This document shows positions 48,567 through 48,693 of a DNA stretch of 48,693 nt, piece after piece. The notes below the pieces were generated by a model, which ran no database searches, was not told the DNA's origin, and was given only the letters and a program-made list of their open reading frames with translations. Where the stretch lies: assembly GCA_949293165.1 (NCBI GenBank), contig CASFCW010000009.1, forward strand, positions 1 through 48,693, written 5' to 3'. This DNA is from an uncultured bacterium (GTDB lineage: Bacteria; Bacillota; Clostridia; Oscillospirales; Oscillospiraceae). The position numbers were made by a program, and so were the translations under genes. Each line of letters opens with the position of its first letter. The first letter of the stretch is position 1.

Positions 48567-48599
48567 GCTCCCCGCTCCTCCCGGAGCGGGGAGCTTTTT
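48567..48599 (+). terminator. Terminator of the amino acid ABC operon
   Basis: GCTCCCCGCTCC-TCCC-GGAGCGGGGAGC then TTTTT. Confidence 0.93.
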
Positions 48600-48609
48600 G
48601 TATAAAGAA

Positions 48610-48632
48610 AACCACTCGCTAGGCGAGTGGTT
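48610..48632. repeat. Perfect 10-bp hairpin near the right edge, possible IS200/IS605-type end
   Basis: AACCACTCGC-TAG-GCGAGTGGTT followed by CAAAAAAGCC, then AT-rich sequence and AGGAG (48684-48688) as if a gene starts just outside the window. A subterminal hairpin close to a small transposase gene is typical of IS200/IS605 elements, but the window ends before any transposase, so this remains a guess. Confidence 0.3.
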
Positions 48633-48693
48633 CAAAAAAGCCTAAGGCGATGAAAATGATAAAAAAACTCCCTTTGCTATAATAGGAGTGCGG

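Noticed and set aside
48678-48683. TATAAT as a promoter -10 at the right edge
   Set aside because: It directly abuts AGGAG, so a transcript starting there would lack the ribosome binding site, and no -35 is visible at the right distance.

Overview
The window looks like a chromosomal segment of a GC-rich, spore-forming, butyrate-producing gut Firmicute, most likely Oscillospiraceae of the Flavonifractor / Pseudoflavonifractor / Lawsonibacter type. The evidence is a butyryl-CoA module (hbd-bcd-etfB-etfA), a butyrate-forming ptb-buk pair, sporulation genes (gpr, bofA), GGAGG ribosome binding sites, and an S-layer-homology protein. The genus is an inference; no rRNA or tRNA gene is present to test it.

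Layout. Positions 1-9460 are accessory DNA: an SLH-anchored secreted protein, then a patchwork of broken mobile-element genes (WYL regulator N-terminus, replication-initiator-like HTH fragment, nuclease C-terminus, tyrosine recombinase C-terminus). These surround a RecQ-like helicase and a run of small minus-strand orphan genes. Positions 9461-10079 are a non-coding, hairpin-rich repeat region. From 10080 the DNA is ordinary high-GC chromosome: YitT-like membrane protein; the minus-strand operon hbd-bcd-etfB-etfA with a sigma-A promoter, a structured leader and a candidate Rex operator; an FAD-dependent dehydrogenase; yaaL-bofA; a sodium:solute symporter; ptb-buk; and a glycan module (GH2, GH3, 4-TM protein, GPH sugar symporter).

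Positions 29182-36356 hold three co-directional genes: a 1600-residue protein that appears to join an HD hydrolase, helical repeats, a NadD-like nucleotidyltransferase, a GNAT-like region and a phosphoribosyltransferase-like domain, then an LDH/MDH-like protein and a flavodoxin-fold oxidoreductase. I know of no described function for this set, and it is the best candidate for an undescribed system. A small AT-rich island (36357-37500) with a gene split by an in-frame TGA follows. Then come yihY, rpsT (TTG start), gpr, a BceAB-type ABC transporter, a MATE exporter, an iron-containing alcohol dehydrogenase, and a polar amino acid ABC operon. The substrate-binding protein of that operon has its two halves in swapped order, i.e. 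it appears circularly permuted.

How the genes fit together. hbd, bcd and etfBA reduce acetoacetyl-CoA-derived intermediates to butyryl-CoA, and ptb-buk can convert butyryl-CoA to butyrate with ATP formation; thiolase and crotonase are not in the window. The GH2/GH3/GPH set would release and import sugars that feed this fermentation. The alcohol dehydrogenase could be an alternative electron sink.
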